Positions 6,782 through 13,915 are shown, numbered from the stretch's first letter. The stretch: DNA of 15,646 nucleotides from Acidimicrobiia bacterium UBA6912 (GCA_002450985.1 DKBA01000092.1:1-15646), one strand, 5' to 3'. A program made the numbers and translations. The notes: a model not told the origin generated them from the letters alone.

Positions 6782-7086
6782 GGCGACCAGTCCAGCACGG
6801 CGCCGCCGATGGAGATCAGCCCGACCCACGCAAGGCCGACCGCGACGCCCCACATCACTGGCGAGAGCATCTTGCGGCGCCAGGTGCGGAGCGACGACAT
6901 CACCGCGAACCCCCAGAACGCCACCAGGAGACCGACCGCCCACAGTGGCGCCACGAGCCCCGAGGCGAAGACGAAGACTCCCATCACGAGCAGGAGGGCG
7001 GCGCCGACCAGTGCATAGAGCACGTGGCGGGAGCTCAGCTCGTCGTGCGGGGAGGTCACGGTCATGAGGGTACCGCGGCCCGTCAC
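6778..7086 (-). CDS. Small three-helix membrane protein, function unknown
   Basis: The 102-residue protein shows three predicted transmembrane segments (about 22-42, 46-66 and 74-97). A basic loop, RTWRRK (67-72), lies between helices two and three and probably faces the cytoplasm. No catalytic motif is visible and I do not recognise the family. The GTG at 7086 overlaps the JAMM gene stop as GTGA, and its own stop overlaps the MBL hydrolase start in the same way. It is therefore tightly coupled to both, which supports a real gene. An ATG at codon 8 (7065) is the alternative start. Confidence 0.8.
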   Translation of the reverse strand: MTGRGTLMTVTSPHDELSSRHVLYALVGAALLLVMGVFVFASGLVAPLWAVGLLVAFWGFAVMSSLRTWRRKMLSPVMWGVAVGLAWVGLISIGGAVLDWSP

Positions 7087-7697
7087 GTGACTCGCAGCGG
7101 CACCTCGACCGCTCCCGCCGGCCCGATCGCAAATCCCCGTACGTCGGGATCAGGGAGAGGACCCGCCACGACGTGCAGCCAGTCGGACGCGGAAGCTCCG
7201 GCGATGTCCGCAGGCGACGGCTGCGCCGCCGAAGCAGGGTGCGAGTGGAAGGCGCCGGCGATGACCCAGCCGTTGCGCTCGGCATGCCGGATCGCCCGGA
7301 AGTGCTCATTGGGATCGAGCGTGAAGCGTGTGGGCGACGCATCGACGTTGGTGAGGCAGTAGGCCATCCGGGGCGTGGCCGTCGCGTCGAACGCGAGCAG
7401 ACCGCAGGCCTCGAGGGGGGCGCAGAAGCGGGCGTGGGCGACGATGGCGTCACGAATCTGGCGCGCCATTGGTATCGGGGCGCCACTGGGGCCGAGGACG
7501 GCGGCTGCGACGATCCGATCACCGGCGCGCACCGCGAGGCGCACCCGGTATTCGCTGTAGAAGCCGGGATTCAGGCCGCCCTCGTCGTCGGCCACGACCA
7601 CCGAGACGATCCCTTCCGCGTCCAGGTGGGCTCGCGCGATCTCGGCCTCCCCACGGTGCAGGTAGCGCCCGGCCGTGACCAGACCGTTCTCTGTCAC
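7083..7697 (-). CDS. DUF2007-like domain fused to a JAMM/MPN metallopeptidase
   Basis: The 204-residue protein appears to have two parts. Residues about 1-70 (LVTAGRYLHRGEAEIARAHL, then DAEGIVSVVVADD) resemble the DUF2007 'putative signal transducing' fold. Residues about 75-204 are a JAMM/MPN zinc peptidase with Glu96 (PLEACGL) and the signature HSHP at 151-154, followed by Ser161 and Asp164 in exact H-x-H-x7-S-x2-D spacing. JAMM proteins hydrolyse isopeptide or C-terminal bonds next to ubiquitin-like proteins; M. tuberculosis Mec (Rv1334) trims CysO and lies a few genes from Rv1339-rphA. No CysO or CysM is seen here, so the partner is unknown. GTG start and GTGA overlaps at both ends. Confidence 0.88.
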   Translation of the reverse strand: MTENGLVTAGRYLHRGEAEIARAHLDAEGIVSVVVADDEGGLNPGFYSEYRVRLAVRAGDRIVAAAVLGPSGAPIPMARQIRDAIVAHARFCAPLEACGLLAFDATATPRMAYCLTNVDASPTRFTLDPNEHFRAIRHAERNGWVIAGAFHSHPASAAQPSPADIAGASASDWLHVVAGPLPDPDVRGFAIGPAGAVEVPLRVT

Positions 7698-8920
7698 GGG
7701 AGCGGATCACGGAGGAGAGGCTGGGTCATGCAGCGGCTGCCGCCCCGCCCCCGGCACAGCTCGGAGGCGTCGAGCTCGAGCACCTCCACCCCGTGCTCGC
7801 GCAGCCGGCGGTTCGTCTCCTGGTTCCGCTCGTAGGCGACCACGACTCCCGGGGCGAGGGCGAGCGTGTTGTTCCCGTCGTCCCATTGCTCCCGCAGGCG
7901 TCCGATCGCATCGCCACCGGTCGGGATCATCACCAGGTCGTTGCGCCCGAGTACGTGACGAAGGGCAGACACCAGGTCGTGGGGGTGCTCGACATGCACC
8001 CCGCCGCCCTGCGGCGTCAGCACGTGGACGTCGACGTTCTCGAGCAGACCCGGGAACACGTTGAACATCGCCTCGTCCACCATGGTGAACACGGTGTCGA
8101 GGTGCATGACCGACCGATCGTGATGGAGATGCACCACCAGCACCTGCTGGACGACACCGGCATCGAACAGCCGGCGGGCCAGGATCTCGGCGGCGGCCGG
8201 GGTGGTGCGCTCTCCCAGGCCGATCATCACCGTGTCCGCAGACAGCACGAGCACGTCGCCGCCCTCGATGCTCGCCGGGTACACATCGCGCGGCTCCTTG
8301 CCGAACCACACGGGGAAGCGCTCGTCGGCGAAGCGCGGGTGGTGCCGGTAGATGGCTCGCATGTACCCGGACTCTCGCGCCCGTGCCGGGGTCGCCAGCA
8401 CGTTCAGGCTGAGCCCGTCGTTCACCCACGCCGCGTTGTCACGCATGAAGAGCAGGTTCGGCAGCGGGCGCAGCACATAGTGGAAGCGATCGGCCACCAG
8501 GTCGGCGTAGAGATGGTCGACTCCCCACTGGGCGAGCTCCACCTCGAGGAGGCCGCCCACCAGCACGTCGACCACCTTCTCGGTCGGCGCCTCCATGAGC
8601 GCGGCGCCGAGTCGATCCGCCACCCTGGGGCCGCACTGAGCAGGGGTGACGACGTCGGCAACCAGCTCGGCCCTGACGTCGGGCCGCTCGAGGACGGCGC
8701 CGAGCAGTTCCTCGAAGTAGAGGACCTCGATGTCGCGCTCACGCATCATCGCCACGAATCGGTCGTGCTCCTGCTGCGCCCGCTCCAGCCAGAGCAGGTC
8801 GTCGAAGAGCAGCGCCTCCTTGTTCGCCGGGGTGATACGAGCGATCTCGAGGCCAGGCCGGTGCACCATGACGGTGCGCAACCTGCCGATCTCACTGGAG
8901 ACGCGGAGGCGCTCGCTCAC
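7694..8920 (-). CDS. arcA: Arginine deiminase
   Basis: The 408-residue cytoplasmic enzyme hydrolyses L-arginine to L-citrulline and ammonia. All expected active-site segments are present: LPNLLFMRD ending at Asp161, IEGGDV with Glu219, MHLDTVF with His273 and Asp275, and the nucleophile Cys397 in RGRGGSRCM near the C-terminus. The N-terminus VSSEIGRLRTVMVHRPG is also typical. The GTG at 8920 makes a GTGA overlap with the upstream MDMPI-family gene, and the stop overlaps the JAMM gene start. No arcB, arcC or arcD is in the window, so the usual ATP-generating pathway cannot be inferred here. Confidence 0.96.
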   Translation of the reverse strand: MSERLRVSSEIGRLRTVMVHRPGLEIARITPANKEALLFDDLLWLERAQQEHDRFVAMMRERDIEVLYFEELLGAVLERPDVRAELVADVVTPAQCGPRVADRLGAALMEAPTEKVVDVLVGGLLEVELAQWGVDHLYADLVADRFHYVLRPLPNLLFMRDNAAWVNDGLSLNVLATPARARESGYMRAIYRHHPRFADERFPVWFGKEPRDVYPASIEGGDVLVLSADTVMIGLGERTTPAAAEILARRLFDAGVVQQVLVVHLHHDRSVMHLDTVFTMVDEAMFNVFPGLLENVDVHVLTPQGGGVHVEHPHDLVSALRHVLGRNDLVMIPTGGDAIGRLREQWDDGNNTLALAPGVVVAYERNQETNRRLREHGVEVLELDASELCRGRGGSRCMTQPLLRDPLP

Positions 8921-9690
8921 TGGGTCACGTCCGCCGCCACCTGCCGGAGGTCGTCGAGGATGGAGCGGTCGCCGGCGACGGTGAGCCCCTCTGCAGACCG
9001 GCGTCCCCACAGGAAGAGGAGGAGGTCCTCCGCGGCGCCGTCGGCGGTGGTCGCGGGCTCGGGATCGTCGATGAGCTCGAAGGTGGGCTCCGCGTCGTAG
9101 TGCGTGCCGGTCCGCGGCGACGTGCCCGAGAACGTCGCGAACCGCAGCGTCCAGGACGCTCCGGTATCGGCGGCATCGAGTCGCACGGTGCGGTTGGTGC
9201 GCTCGACGTCCGCCCACTCCGGATAGCCGGTCATGAACACGACCAGGATCTCGTCGACGGCATCGGCGGCCAGGTCCGCAGGTATCGGCGTCACGACGCC
9301 ATGGGCGAGCTCGGCGTCGATGCGATGCACCACGGTCTCGCACGCCATGCGCCGGTACCAGAACCCGACGGACTGATCGTCTGGATACCAGGTGGCCACC
9401 GGTTCGGCGGGGTCGTGGGCGGCAAGCGTGTCGAGCAGCTCGTCGAGGCCACCGCGGTACCAGTCGAGGACGCCGGCCGCCGGTGGATCGACCGGAGCCG
9501 GCTGTCCATCCCGCCAGCCCTCGCCCACGATCTGCACCTTGTGCCGATGCACGACGCCAGTGTGGGCGACCAGGTCGGCGACGGTCCACCCTGGACACGA
9601 CGGCACATCGACATCCATGCCCAGATCGGCGACGGCGGCGAGCCGCTCACCGTCCGCCCGAATCCACTCGAGGTAGCGGCTGAAGTCCAT
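8917..9690 (-). CDS. Maleylpyruvate isomerase-family (MDMPI/DinB-like) mycothiol-dependent protein
   Basis: The 257-residue protein has an N-terminal four-helix MDMPI/DinB-like domain with VPSCPGWTVADLVAHTG (29-45) and CETVVHRIDAE (117-127). His43, Glu118 and His122 correspond to the metal triad pattern of C. glutamicum maleylpyruvate isomerase. A beta-rich C-terminal domain (about 160-250) with FLWGRRSAEGL resembles MDMPI_C. Members are metal enzymes often using mycothiol, and many have unknown substrates, so the exact reaction is not assigned. It heads the minus-strand operon. The ATG at 9690 lacks a Shine-Dalgarno but sits 6 nt after a TANNNT box, suggesting a leaderless mRNA. Confidence 0.88.
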   Translation of the reverse strand: MDFSRYLEWIRADGERLAAVADLGMDVDVPSCPGWTVADLVAHTGVVHRHKVQIVGEGWRDGQPAPVDPPAAGVLDWYRGGLDELLDTLAAHDPAEPVATWYPDDQSVGFWYRRMACETVVHRIDAELAHGVVTPIPADLAADAVDEILVVFMTGYPEWADVERTNRTVRLDAADTGASWTLRFATFSGTSPRTGTHYDAEPTFELIDDPEPATTADGAAEDLLLFLWGRRSAEGLTVAGDRSILDDLRQVAADVTQ

Positions 9691-9696
9691 CCGGAG

Positions 9697-9702
9697 ACAC
9701 TA
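9697..9702 (-). promoter_or_regulatory. Candidate -10 box of a leaderless promoter for the arcA-rph-rdgB operon
   Basis: On the minus strand TAGTGT (9702-9697) fits TANNNT and is followed by CTCCGG and then the ATG at 9690. This places the expected transcription start at or next to the A of the start codon. No ribosome-binding sequence intervenes. Leaderless genes with this spacing are common in actinobacteria. No clear -35 box was seen. Confidence 0.45.
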
Positions 9703-9751
9703 CCCCCGCGCGAACCCGCCGAACCGCTCGCACCGGACGGGGCCGGACGGC

Positions 9752-9757
9752 TAACGT
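9752..9757 (+). promoter_or_regulatory. Candidate -10 box for the livHMGF operon
   Basis: TAACGT fits the TANNNT pattern and lies about 45 bp before the livH ATG, leaving room for a leader with the strong GGAGGGAGG at 9784-9792. Two copies of CCGGACGG lie just upstream (9733-9750). No -35 match was found. The 112-bp gap 9691-9802 is a divergent promoter region. Confidence 0.3.
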
Positions 9758-9802
9758 CCGCAGCCAGCTGCGGGTAGACCGCCGGAGGGAGGCGAACCGA
9801 AC

Positions 9803-11146
9803 ATGAGACGGCGCATGATGGCCATGACGCTCGTCACCTTCGTCTCTCTCGCCGTCATGCTCCCCGGCGTCGCCAGCGCCGAGGGCGAATCCGTCACGAG
9901 CACCATCCGCTACGACGATCCGGAGAGCGGCGAAGAGCTTCCCGCGGTCGGCGTCGCCATCACGGTGACGGACGCCAACGGAGAGATCGTCGCCGAGACC
10001 GCCACCGACGACGAAGGCACGTTCCTCGTCGAGCTCCCCGGCCCGGGCGAGTACTCGGTGCTGCTCGATCCCGACACGCTGCCCGAGGGTGTCGTGCTGC
10101 GCAGCCCCGACCGCAACCCGGCAGTGGTGACGGTCCAGGAGGGTCAAGCGGGCCGAACCATCTTCGCCACCACCTCGGGCGAAGGAGGCGGAGGTGGCGG
10201 CGGCGGGGGCATCACGGCCCGCCAGGTCGCCCAGCTCACCTGGGAGGGGCTCAAGCTCGGTCTCTTCATCGCCATGATGGCCATCGGCCTCTCGCTCATC
10301 TTCGGGACCACGGGTCTCGTGAACTTCGCCCACGGCGAGATGATCGGCTGGGGCATGCTGGTCGCCTACCTGTTCAACTTCTACGGTGTTGCCGGGTTCG
10401 TGGGCTTCATGCATGACCTCCCGGCACCGCTCGGCGCCGGCATCAACCTCATCCTCGCCACCATGATTGCGATCGCGGGAGGCGCAGCCCTGGGGTGGTC
10501 CCTGGATCGGTTCATCTTCGCTCCGCTCCGCCGGCGTGGGGTGACGCTGATCTCGCAGATGGTGGTCACGATCGGACTGTCGCTCGTCTTGCGCTACCTG
10601 TTCCTCTTCGCCTTTGGCGGCGTGCCGCGCTTCTTCCGGGACTACACCGCTCAGTCCGCCGTTTCTCTCGGCCTCGTCGAGATCACGCCCAAGGACATGT
10701 TCGCGGCAGCGCTGTCCATCACGGTCCTCGTCGGTGTCGGCCTCTTCCTTCTCCTCACCAGAATGGGGAAGGCGATGCGCGCCGTCGCCGACAACCGCGA
10801 CCTCGCCGAGTCGTCGGGCATCGACGTCCAGCGTGTCATTCGTTTCGTGTGGACGATCGGTGGCGCCCTCGCCGCCCTCGGCGGGGTGCTGCTGGGCCTC
10901 TCGGAACAGGTGAGCTGGAACATCGGGTTCCGCACCCTGCTCCTCGTGTTCGCCGGTGTCATCCTCGGCGGCCTCGGCACCGCCTTCGGTGCCTTGGTCG
11001 GGTCCGTGATCGTCGGCGTCGGCATCCAGGTATCGACCCTGTTCATCCCTCCTGAGCTGAAGAACGTCGGCGCCCTCGTCGTGTTGATCCTGGTCCTCAT
11101 CGTCAGGCCGCAGGGGATCCTGGGGCGCAAAGAGAGGGTGGGCTAG
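9803..11146 (+). CDS. livH: LivH-type branched-chain amino acid ABC permease with an N-terminal exported domain
   Basis: This 447-residue inner-membrane permease is about 140 residues longer than usual. Residues 1-26 form a signal peptide ending in ASA. Residues about 27-124 form a beta-rich domain resembling carboxypeptidase-regulatory/prealbumin-like folds (VGVAITVTDANGEIV, DDEGTFLVELPGPGEYSV). Nine consecutive glycines (128-136) make a linker. From about 140 the protein is a complete LivH permease with GLSLIFGTTGLVNFAHGEM (162-180), several membrane helices and a GxxRPQGxxG-type end (VRPQGILGR). The extra domain would lie outside the membrane near the binding-protein docking face, which is inference. 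It is the first gene of livHMGF; livM starts 2 nt after the stop. GGAGGGAGG precedes the ATG. Confidence 0.94.
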   Translation: MRRRMMAMTLVTFVSLAVMLPGVASAEGESVTSTIRYDDPESGEELPAVGVAITVTDANGEIVAETATDDEGTFLVELPGPGEYSVLLDPDTLPEGVVLRSPDRNPAVVTVQEGQAGRTIFATTSGEGGGGGGGGGITARQVAQLTWEGLKLGLFIAMMAIGLSLIFGTTGLVNFAHGEMIGWGMLVAYLFNFYGVAGFVGFMHDLPAPLGAGINLILATMIAIAGGAALGWSLDRFIFAPLRRRGVTLISQMVVTIGLSLVLRYLFLFAFGGVPRFFRDYTAQSAVSLGLVEITPKDMFAAALSITVLVGVGLFLLLTRMGKAMRAVADNRDLAESSGIDVQRVIRFVWTIGGALAALGGVLLGLSEQVSWNIGFRTLLLVFAGVILGGLGTAFGALVGSVIVGVGIQVSTLFIPPELKNVGALVVLILVLIVRPQGILGRKERVG

Positions 11147-11148
11147 CC

Positions 11149-12159
11149 ATGCTGTTCGCCGCCATCGACTGGGGTTTCATCTTCGACCAGACGCTCACCC
11201 AGGTCTTCGGTCTGAACGCCGCCGTGTATGCGATCGCCGCCATCGGCCTCAACGTTCACTTCGGCTATGCCGGTCTGCTCAACTTCGGCCAGGTCGGTTT
11301 CGTCGCCATGGGCGCCTACGGCATGGGACTCTCGATCACCTTGTGGGAACTGCACCCCCTGCTGGCCGTGCTCGGCGGGATGGTCTTCGCCACGATCTTT
11401 GCCCTGCTGCTCGGCGTACCGACCCTGCGGCTGCGCGCCGATTACCTCGCCATCGTCACCATCGCCGCCGCCGAGATCGTGCGGCTGATGGCGCGCTCCA
11501 CCGCGCTGCGCAGCGTGACCCGAGGCGCCGAGGGTCTCAACGAGTTCATCGGTCCCTTCCGTGAGTACAACCCGTTCAATCCGAGCCGGGCGTACGGGAT
11601 AGGCCTCGTCGACTATCGCGGCTCCGAGTTCTTCGCCATCGTCATCGGGTGGGGAGTGGCGATCCTCGCCGTCTTGCTCGTGTGGACCCTGATGCGGAGC
11701 CCGTGGGGTCGGGTGGTGAAAGCGATCCGGGAGGATGAGGACGCTGCCCTCGCCCTCGGCAAGAACGCCTACTGGTACAAGATGCAGGCGCTCATCTTGG
11801 GAGGCGTGATCGGCGGATTCGCCGGCATGGTCGATGCCATCGGCAAGGCGACGGTGCAGCCCGACTTCTTCGTCGCCCCTCTGACCTTCTTCTTCTGGTT
11901 GGTCCTGATCCTCGGCGGCGTCGGCAAGGTGTGGGCGCCGATCATCGGATCCATGATCTACTGGGGCCTGATCACCTTCGTGCAAAACCTCGGCCGCCAG
12001 CTGGTCGACCAAGGCATCGTGCCGACGTCGGTGATGGACCCGAGCCAGGTCGACCAGATCCGGTTCTGGATCGTCGGCGCCACACTCGCGTTGCTCATGG
12101 TGTTCCGCCCCCAGGGTATCTTCGGGTCGAAGGAGGAGATGGCCCTCGATGCCAGATGA
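11149..12159 (+). CDS. livM: LivM-type branched-chain amino acid ABC permease
   Basis: The 336-residue integral membrane permease pairs with LivH to form the translocation path. Recognisable segments are AAIGLNVHFGYAGLLNFGQVGFVAMGAYG (about 26-54), the LRLRADYLAIVTIAAAEIVRL stretch, the SPWGRVVKAIREDEDAALALGKN coupling region for the ATPase, and the C-terminal VFRPQGIFG typical of LivM. The RBS GAGGGTGGG overlaps the end of livH, and the ATG lies 2 nt after the livH stop. The end overlaps livG by 11 bp. Length is within the family range. The substrate could be leucine/isoleucine/valine or related amides or urea-like compounds; the sequence does not decide. Confidence 0.96.
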   Translation: MLFAAIDWGFIFDQTLTQVFGLNAAVYAIAAIGLNVHFGYAGLLNFGQVGFVAMGAYGMGLSITLWELHPLLAVLGGMVFATIFALLLGVPTLRLRADYLAIVTIAAAEIVRLMARSTALRSVTRGAEGLNEFIGPFREYNPFNPSRAYGIGLVDYRGSEFFAIVIGWGVAILAVLLVWTLMRSPWGRVVKAIREDEDAALALGKNAYWYKMQALILGGVIGGFAGMVDAIGKATVQPDFFVAPLTFFFWLVLILGGVGKVWAPIIGSMIYWGLITFVQNLGRQLVDQGIVPTSVMDPSQVDQIRFWIVGATLALLMVFRPQGIFGSKEEMALDAR

Positions 12160-13117
12160 CGCCGCCCCGATGACCATCGACGCCACCGGGCTGGGAGCCG
12201 TGGCTCACGAGCCTGGCGTGTCCAAGCCCGACCCGATCCTGGTGGTCGACAACATGCGACGCGCGTTCGGCGGCATCGTCGCCGTCGACGTCGACCACCT
12301 CGAGATCCAGCGCGGCGTCATAACTGGCCTCATCGGGCCGAACGGTGCCGGAAAGACGACCTTCTTCAATCTGCTGACGGGTTTCGATGCCCCGGACACC
12401 GGGCACACGACCTTCAACGGAGCGTCCATCGACGGCGTCTCCCCCCATGTGCTCGCCCGCAAGGGAATGGTGCGCACGTTCCAGCTCACCAAATCGCTCA
12501 CGAAGCTGAGCGTGATCGACAACATGAAGCTGGGTGCGCAACGCCAGCGTGGCGAGAACTTCTTCCGCGCCCTCGCCGTCCCGATGTGGCGGTCGCAGGA
12601 TCGCGAGATCGAGGAGCGGGCCGACGCCCTGCTGAAGCGGTTCAAGCTCGACCACATGCGCGACGAGTACGCCGGCACGCTCTCGGGTGGGCAGCGCAAG
12701 CTGCTGGAGATGGCGAGAGCCCTGATGTCGCAGCCGGAGATCATCATGCTCGACGAGCCGATGGCCGGCGTGAACCCTGCCCTCACCCAGTCGCTCCTCG
12801 GTCACGTCAAGGATCTCCGCGACGAGGGCATCAGTGTCGTGTTCGTGGAGCACGACATGGACGTCGTGCGGGACATCTCGGACTGGGTGGTGGTCATGGC
12901 CGAGGGCGCCATCATCGCCGAAGGGCCCCACTCCACCATCACGAGCAACCAGAACGTCATCGATGCATATCTCGGCACCCACCACGACGCCCCGCTCGAT
13001 CTGTCCGAAGAGGACCAACGAATCGCCGAGGACGAGGCGATCGTCGCCGAGGAGATCGACGAGGACATCGACATCGTCCACGAGATCGATGAGCAGAAAC
13101 GGCACCACCATGAGTGA
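12149..13117 (+). CDS. livG: LivG-type ABC ATPase with an acidic C-terminal tail
   Basis: The 322-residue ATPase of the liv importer has Walker A GPNGAGKT (63-70), Q-loop Gln111 in VRTFQ, signature LSGGQ (178-182), Walker B IIMLDEP (198-204) and H-loop His235 (VEHDMD). The MAGVNP segment after Walker B is typical of LivG. The core is preceded by about 28 extra residues. It is followed by a tail (280-322) in which 18 of 43 residues are Asp or Glu, ending in RHHHE, which most LivG proteins lack. The ATG at 12149 is chosen for AGGAGGAG at 12131-12138; a second ATG lies at codon 8. It overlaps livM by 11 bp and livF by 8 bp. Confidence 0.95.
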   Translation: MPDDAAPMTIDATGLGAVAHEPGVSKPDPILVVDNMRRAFGGIVAVDVDHLEIQRGVITGLIGPNGAGKTTFFNLLTGFDAPDTGHTTFNGASIDGVSPHVLARKGMVRTFQLTKSLTKLSVIDNMKLGAQRQRGENFFRALAVPMWRSQDREIEERADALLKRFKLDHMRDEYAGTLSGGQRKLLEMARALMSQPEIIMLDEPMAGVNPALTQSLLGHVKDLRDEGISVVFVEHDMDVVRDISDWVVVMAEGAIIAEGPHSTITSNQNVIDAYLGTHHDAPLDLSEEDQRIAEDEAIVAEEIDEDIDIVHEIDEQKRHHHE

Positions 13118-13838
13118 GCCCCTCATCGTCATCGACAACGTGGTCGCCGGCTACGTACCGCGAGTCAACATCCTCAACGGGGTGAACCTCGTGCTCCAGC
13201 AGGGTGAGCTCGTTGGGATCATCGGGCCGAACGGTGCGGGGAAGTCGACGCTCATCAAGGCGCTCTTCGGGTTGCTCCGCGTCAGCGAAGGCACGGTCAC
13301 CTACGGCGGTGAGGACATCACCAACCTCACGGCCCACGAGCTCGTCGAGCGCGGCATCGGCTACGTCCCGCAGATCAACAACGTCTTCCAGAGCCTCACC
13401 GTCGAGGAGAACCTCGAGATGGGGGTCTTCCTCCGGCCGAAGAAGGCGAAAGAGCGCATCAGGGTCGTCACCGACATGTTCCCGAGGCTCGGCGAGCGCA
13501 TCAAGCAGCGGGCCGGCTCGCTGTCCGGCGGGGAGCGCCAGATGCTCGCGCTCGGCCGGGCGCTGATGATGGAGCCCCAGGTCCTCCTGCTCGACGAGCC
13601 GTCCGCCGGACTCTCGCCCGCCCTCCAGGACGAGGTCTTCATCCGCACCAAGCAGATCAACCGCACCGGCGTCGGCATCATCATGGTGGAGCAGAACGCG
13701 CGTCGCTGCCTCCAGATCTGCGACCGGGGCTACGTGCTCGATTCGGGACAGAACGCGTACACCGACACGGGTCAGGCGCTGCTCGCCGATCCGAAGGTGA
13801 TCGAGTTGTACCTGGGCACCCTGGCCAAGGTGGAATAG
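13110..13838 (+). CDS. livF: LivF-type ABC ATPase
   Basis: The 242-residue second ATPase of the liv importer has Walker A GPNGAGKS (39-46), GYVPQ at 84-88, signature LSGGE (138-142), Walker B VLLLDEP (158-164) with SAGLSP, and the VEQNA motif (193-197) where LivF proteins normally carry Gln instead of the H-loop His. The ATG at 13110 was chosen because it gives the standard MSEPLIVIDNVVAGY start and overlaps the livG end by 8 bp (ATGAGTGA), implying coupled translation. The open frame upstream is only livG in another frame. It is the last gene of the operon; its stop codon overlaps the first of two hairpins. Confidence 0.96.
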   Translation: MSEPLIVIDNVVAGYVPRVNILNGVNLVLQQGELVGIIGPNGAGKSTLIKALFGLLRVSEGTVTYGGEDITNLTAHELVERGIGYVPQINNVFQSLTVEENLEMGVFLRPKKAKERIRVVTDMFPRLGERIKQRAGSLSGGERQMLALGRALMMEPQVLLLDEPSAGLSPALQDEVFIRTKQINRTGVGIIMVEQNARRCLQICDRGYVLDSGQNAYTDTGQALLADPKVIELYLGTLAKVE

Positions 13839-13882
13839 CCGCCGGGCTCCGGCGGCGGATCGCCGGGCTCCGCCCGGCGATC
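13838..13882 (+). terminator. Tandem hairpins after livF (probable transcription end)
   Basis: There are two perfect hairpins in a row. The first has an 8-bp stem GCCGCCGG/CCGGCGGC with a 3-nt loop (13838-13856). The second has a 10-bp stem GATCGCCGGG/CCCGGCGATC with a 5-nt loop (13858-13882). Both contain the 12-mer CGCCGGGCTCCG, so one may be a copy of part of the other. No U-run follows, as in many GC-rich actinobacterial terminators. It is placed directly at the livF stop and just before the GTAC repeats. Confidence 0.6.
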
Positions 13883-13883
13883 G

Positions 13884-13915
13884 GTACTAGGTACCAAGTA
13901 CTAGGTACTGAGTAC
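13884..13915. repeat. Left GTAC heptamer repeat array
   Basis: There are four tandem 7-bp units followed by a partial one: GTACTAG, GTACCAA, GTACTAG, GTACTGA, GTAC. Every unit starts with the palindrome GTAC; the other three bases vary. A matching array lies at 14329-14370, on the other side of the four-helix-bundle gene. Confidence 0.9.

Noticed and set aside
7793..9100. Plus-strand frame of 435 codons opposite arcA
   Set aside because: It is antisense to a gene with all catalytic motifs and is rich in His and Arg with no recognisable domain.
9733..9750. Direct repeat CCGGACGG as an operator for livH
   Set aside because: Two short GC-rich copies are easily expected by chance in this composition, and no regulator gene is nearby.
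12834..13109. Upstream extension of livF inside livG
   Set aside because: It is Ser/Arg/Thr-rich nonsense in a different frame of livG; the ATG at 13110 gives the standard LivF start.
11143..13138. Two long minus-strand frames opposite livM and livG
   Set aside because: They mirror the codon bias of real genes on the plus strand and have Asp/Glu/His-rich low-complexity translations.
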